Origin: Alistipes sp.
GTDB lineage: Bacteria; Bacteroidota; Bacteroidia; Bacteroidales; Rikenellaceae
Assembly: GCA_017624955.1 (NCBI GenBank)
Contig: JAGAMA010000022.1
Span: forward strand, 1-57,360
Direction: 5' to 3'
Length of the DNA: 57,360 nucleotides
The position numbers and the translations under genes are program-made. Below the pieces are notes generated by a model. It saw only the letters and a program-made list of their open reading frames with translations. It was not told the DNA's origin and ran no database searches. This document shows, piece by piece, positions 55,389-57,360 of the stretch. Position 1 is the first letter of the stretch, and each line of letters opens with the position of its first letter.

Positions 55389-55434
55389 CTAACAATTTGA
55401 CAGAAAAAATCAATCAAACATAACAATTCGAGTC

Positions 55435-56622
55435 ATGTACACAAAAATGCAAGCTCATTTGCAGCACGAATTGGACGAAATCCGTGCCGCAGGTCTCTAC
55501 AAAACCGAGCGCGTAATTTGCTCGCCGCAGCGTGCCGCAATCGAGGTGGCAGGCCGCGAGGTGCTGAACTTCTGCGCCAACAACTACCTGGGTCTTTCGG
55601 ACAATAAGCGCCTGGTGGAGGCCGCCAAGCGTGCCATGGACGAGCGCGGCTACGGCATGTCGTCCGTGCGCTTCATCTGCGGCTGCCAGGATATGCACAA
55701 GGAGCTTGAGAAGGCTATTTCGAACTACTTCGGCACGGAGGATACGATCCTCTACGCCGCCTGCTTCGATGCCAACGGTGGTGTCTTCGAACCGCTCTTC
55801 ACGGAGCAGGATGCCATCATCTCGGATGCCCTGAACCACGCCTCGATCATCGACGGTGTGCGCCTCTGCAAGGCGGTGCGCTACCGCTACGCCAATGCCG
55901 ACATGGCCGACCTCGAGGAGTGCCTTAAGAAGGCCCAGGCACAGCGCTTCCGCATCATCTGCACCGACGGTGTCTTCTCGATGGACGGCAACGCCGCTCC
56001 GCTGGATAAGATCGTCGAGCTGGCCGAGAAATATGATGCCATGGTGATGGTCGATGAGTGCCACTCGGCAGGTGTACTCGGCAAGACGGGTCGCGGTATC
56101 ACGGAGCTGTACGACCTGCGCGGTAAGGTGGAGATCCTGACCGGTACGCTCGGCAAGGCCTTCGGTGGTGCCGTGGGCGGCTTCACGACGGGTAAGAAGG
56201 AGATTATCGACATGCTGCGCCAGCGTTCGCGCCCCTACCTCTTCTCGAACTCGCTGCCCCCCGCAGTCGTAGGTGCCGGTATCGAGATGTTCAAGATGCT
56301 GGAGGAGAGCGATGCCCTGCATGACAAGCTGGTGGAGAATGTGGCCTACTTCCGCGAGAAGATGATGGCTGCAGGCTTCGATATCAAGCCCACGCAGTCG
56401 GCCATCTGCGCCGTGATGCTCTACGATGCCAAGCTCTCGCAGGATATGGCTGCCAAGCTGCAGGAGGAGGGTGTATTCGTAACGGGCTTCTACTACCCCG
56501 TAGTACCGAAGGGTCAGGCCCGCATCCGCGTACAGGTTTCGGCCGGCCACGAGCGCGAGCACCTCGATCGTTGCATCGAGGCCTTCGTGAAGGTAGGCAA
56601 GGAGCTGGGCGTACTGAAATAA
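55435..56622 (+). CDS. kbl: Glycine C-acetyltransferase (2-amino-3-ketobutyrate CoA ligase)
   Basis: PLP-dependent alpha-oxoamine synthase (395 aa) that cleaves 2-amino-3-ketobutyrate with CoA to glycine and acetyl-CoA in threonine breakdown. Close to E. coli Kbl throughout (VLNFCANNYLGL, SSVRFICG, SDALNHASIIDGVRLC, RQRSRPYLFSNSL). PLP lysine is Lys241 in TGTLGKAFGG. The related serine palmitoyltransferase of Bacteroidetes is the main alternative, but the near-complete match to Kbl motifs argues against it. tdh is not in the window. An Lrp-family regulator follows 44 nt later on the same strand. Confidence 0.93.
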   Translation: MYTKMQAHLQHELDEIRAAGLYKTERVICSPQRAAIEVAGREVLNFCANNYLGLSDNKRLVEAAKRAMDERGYGMSSVRFICGCQDMHKELEKAISNYFGTEDTILYAACFDANGGVFEPLFTEQDAIISDALNHASIIDGVRLCKAVRYRYANADMADLEECLKKAQAQRFRIICTDGVFSMDGNAAPLDKIVELAEKYDAMVMVDECHSAGVLGKTGRGITELYDLRGKVEILTGTLGKAFGGAVGGFTTGKKEIIDMLRQRSRPYLFSNSLPPAVVGAGIEMFKMLEESDALHDKLVENVAYFREKMMAAGFDIKPTQSAICAVMLYDAKLSQDMAAKLQEEGVFVTGFYYPVVPKGQARIRVQVSAGHEREHLDRCIEAFVKVGKELGVLK

Positions 56623-56666
56623 GCGTACACACACAACACAATCCATAACACCCAAACACGCTTTTT

Positions 56667-57161
56667 ATGATGAAAACGATCAATCTGGATGCCATTGACC
56701 GCAAGATCCTGAAATTCCTGGTTAAGAATGCCCGTATGCCCTTCCTGGAGATCGCCCGCGAGTGCGGTATCTCGGGCGCGGCTATTCACCAGCGCATCCA
56801 TAAGCTCACCGAGGCCGGTGTGATCCAGGGCAGCTACATGGTAGTCAATCCCAAGATGCTGGGCTTTGATGTCTGCGCCCATATCAACATTTCGCTCAAG
56901 GATCCGCAGCAGCTGCAGCAGGTCATCGAAGAGCTGCAGGAGATTCCCGAGATTGTGGAGGCTCACTTCATTACCGGTAAGGGCAGTATCCAGGTTAAGC
57001 TCTACTGCCTCGATAACGAGCACCTGATGCACACGGTCTATGACAAGGTGCTGCGCATCCACGGCATTTCGGCCACGGAGACCATCATTTCGCTGCGCGA
57101 GGTCTTCCGTCGTCCGCTCGCTGTGGAGTATATCGACGACCTACCCGCCAAGCGCCGCTAA
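56667..57161 (+). CDS. Lrp/AsnC-family transcriptional regulator
   Basis: 164 aa. An N-terminal winged helix-turn-helix (about 6-62, LDAIDRKILKFLVKNARMPFLEIARECGIS) is followed by a RAM/AsnC ligand-binding domain (about 70-150). Such proteins sense amino acids and control their metabolism. Lying directly behind kbl, it may adjust threonine/glycine breakdown and its own synthesis. The last residues are basic. No separate promoter is obvious, so co-transcription with kbl is likely. Confidence 0.92.
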   Translation: MMKTINLDAIDRKILKFLVKNARMPFLEIARECGISGAAIHQRIHKLTEAGVIQGSYMVVNPKMLGFDVCAHINISLKDPQQLQQVIEELQEIPEIVEAHFITGKGSIQVKLYCLDNEHLMHTVYDKVLRIHGISATETIISLREVFRRPLAVEYIDDLPAKRR

Positions 57162-57188
57162 GCGAGCCGAGCCAAGATAAGATAAGCG
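57159..57188 (+). repeat. 5-bp repeat array starting at the lrp stop codon
   Basis: Thirty bases starting with the TAA fit six 5-bp units (TAAGC, GAGCC twice, AAGAT twice, AAGCG), overlapping the start of the terminator stem. Confidence 0.55.
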
Positions 57189-57218
57189 TGTGTCCTGATG
57201 GGCACACGCTTATTGTTT
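57182..57218 (+). terminator. Terminator of kbl-lrp
   Basis: 14-bp stem (57182-57195 with 57200-57213, one G-T pair; ATAAGCGTGTG/CACACGCTTAT), loop TGAT, then TGTTTAT. Confidence 0.85.
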
Positions 57219-57262
57219 ATGGTAATGATGCCAAAAGTGGCGCTTTTTAGATTCTAAATTAT

Positions 57263-57297
57263 GGGCGAGAAACGTAGTATTTCTCGCCCTATTTTTT
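57263..57297 (+). terminator. Second strong terminator with no visible gene before it
   Basis: GGGCGAGAAA/TTTCTCGCCC perfect 10-bp stem, 7-nt loop, then TATTTTTTG. Only 49 bp separate it from the lrp terminator. It may be a fail-safe terminator or the 3' end of a small RNA. Confidence 0.7.
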
Positions 57298-57333
57298 GCT
57301 TGCCTTTCCCTGATTACTTTGCAGAAAAAGATA

Positions 57334-57358
57334 CCATTTCACAAAGTCTTTGAAATGG
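57334..57358 (-). terminator. Inverted repeat at the right edge
   Basis: CCATTTCA/TGAAATGG arms with a 9-nt loop; on the minus strand the arm is followed by TATCTTTTTC. It could be the terminator of a minus-strand gene beyond the window, or part of that gene. Confidence 0.35.
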
Positions 57359-57360
57359 CC

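Noticed and set aside
55435-56622. Serine palmitoyltransferase rather than Kbl
   Set aside because: Both are alpha-oxoamine synthases present in Bacteroidetes, but the motifs follow E. coli Kbl almost position by position.

Overview
The window looks like a chromosome segment of a member of the order Bacteroidales, most like Alistipes/Rikenellaceae (the genus is inferred from protein style only). The evidence is SusC/SusD with a hybrid two-component regulator, an S46 dipeptidyl-peptidase, a glycine-lipid acyltransferase pair, an ECF sigma factor with a small membrane-protein partner, and repeated TAnnTTTG -7 elements ahead of genes, which is the Bacteroidetes promoter signature. Coding DNA is moderately GC-rich and uses TCG heavily for serine. 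Intergenic DNA is AT-rich and full of short phased repeats. No rRNA, tRNA, CRISPR array, transposase or integrase is visible.

Layout. 1-465: AT-rich edge with the tail of an unidentified gene. 466-8221 (+): mrp, nadA, an S46 peptidase, then metG-ilvE. 8332-14618 (-): operon pheS - TPR protein - EnvC-like factor - ybeY - mnmG. 14707-17037 (+): patatin/Omp85 protein. 17223-24309 (-): GH2 beta-galactosidase, M13 metallopeptidase, pgk. 24397-26646 (-): natA/natB-type ABC exporter whose permease carries an in-frame amber codon. 26982-28887 (-): glsA-glsB. 28994-38583 (+): division and cell-wall cluster rsmH-ftsL-ftsI-murE-mraY-murD-ftsW, ending in an hslR-like gene. 38780-51298: a polysaccharide-utilisation locus with pectinesterase, acetyl-esterase, susC, susD (+) and a convergent hybrid two-component regulator (-). 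51399-52547 (-): rplY-pth. 52797-54189 (+): ECF sigma factor, one-TM protein, small membrane protein. 54282-55313 (-): galE. 55435-57161 (+): kbl and an Lrp/AsnC regulator.

How the genes work together. Most are housekeeping: peptidoglycan precursor synthesis and septal synthesis, tRNA charging and modification, NAD synthesis, glycolysis and membrane lipid N-acylation. The accessory part is the polysaccharide locus. Its hybrid sensor would detect a glycan fragment in the periplasm and switch on susCD and two esterases that strip methyl and acetyl groups.

The most unusual content is non-coding. At least ten genes, nearly all last in their transcription unit, have a tandem array of 5-11 bp units starting on or across the stop codon, often followed at once by a perfect-stem terminator. 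The unit families recur at unlinked genes: AAGAGNA, AATTTTG/TAGAATT, AAAAGTTG, and a 10-mer GYNNCCYTTA. In glsB the array lies inside the reading frame and encodes a basic C-terminal tail. A second family of about 132 bp (three copies) folds into nested hairpins with compensatory changes. A third non-coding feature is a 300-bp chain of hairpins between the beta-galactosidase and M13 peptidase genes.
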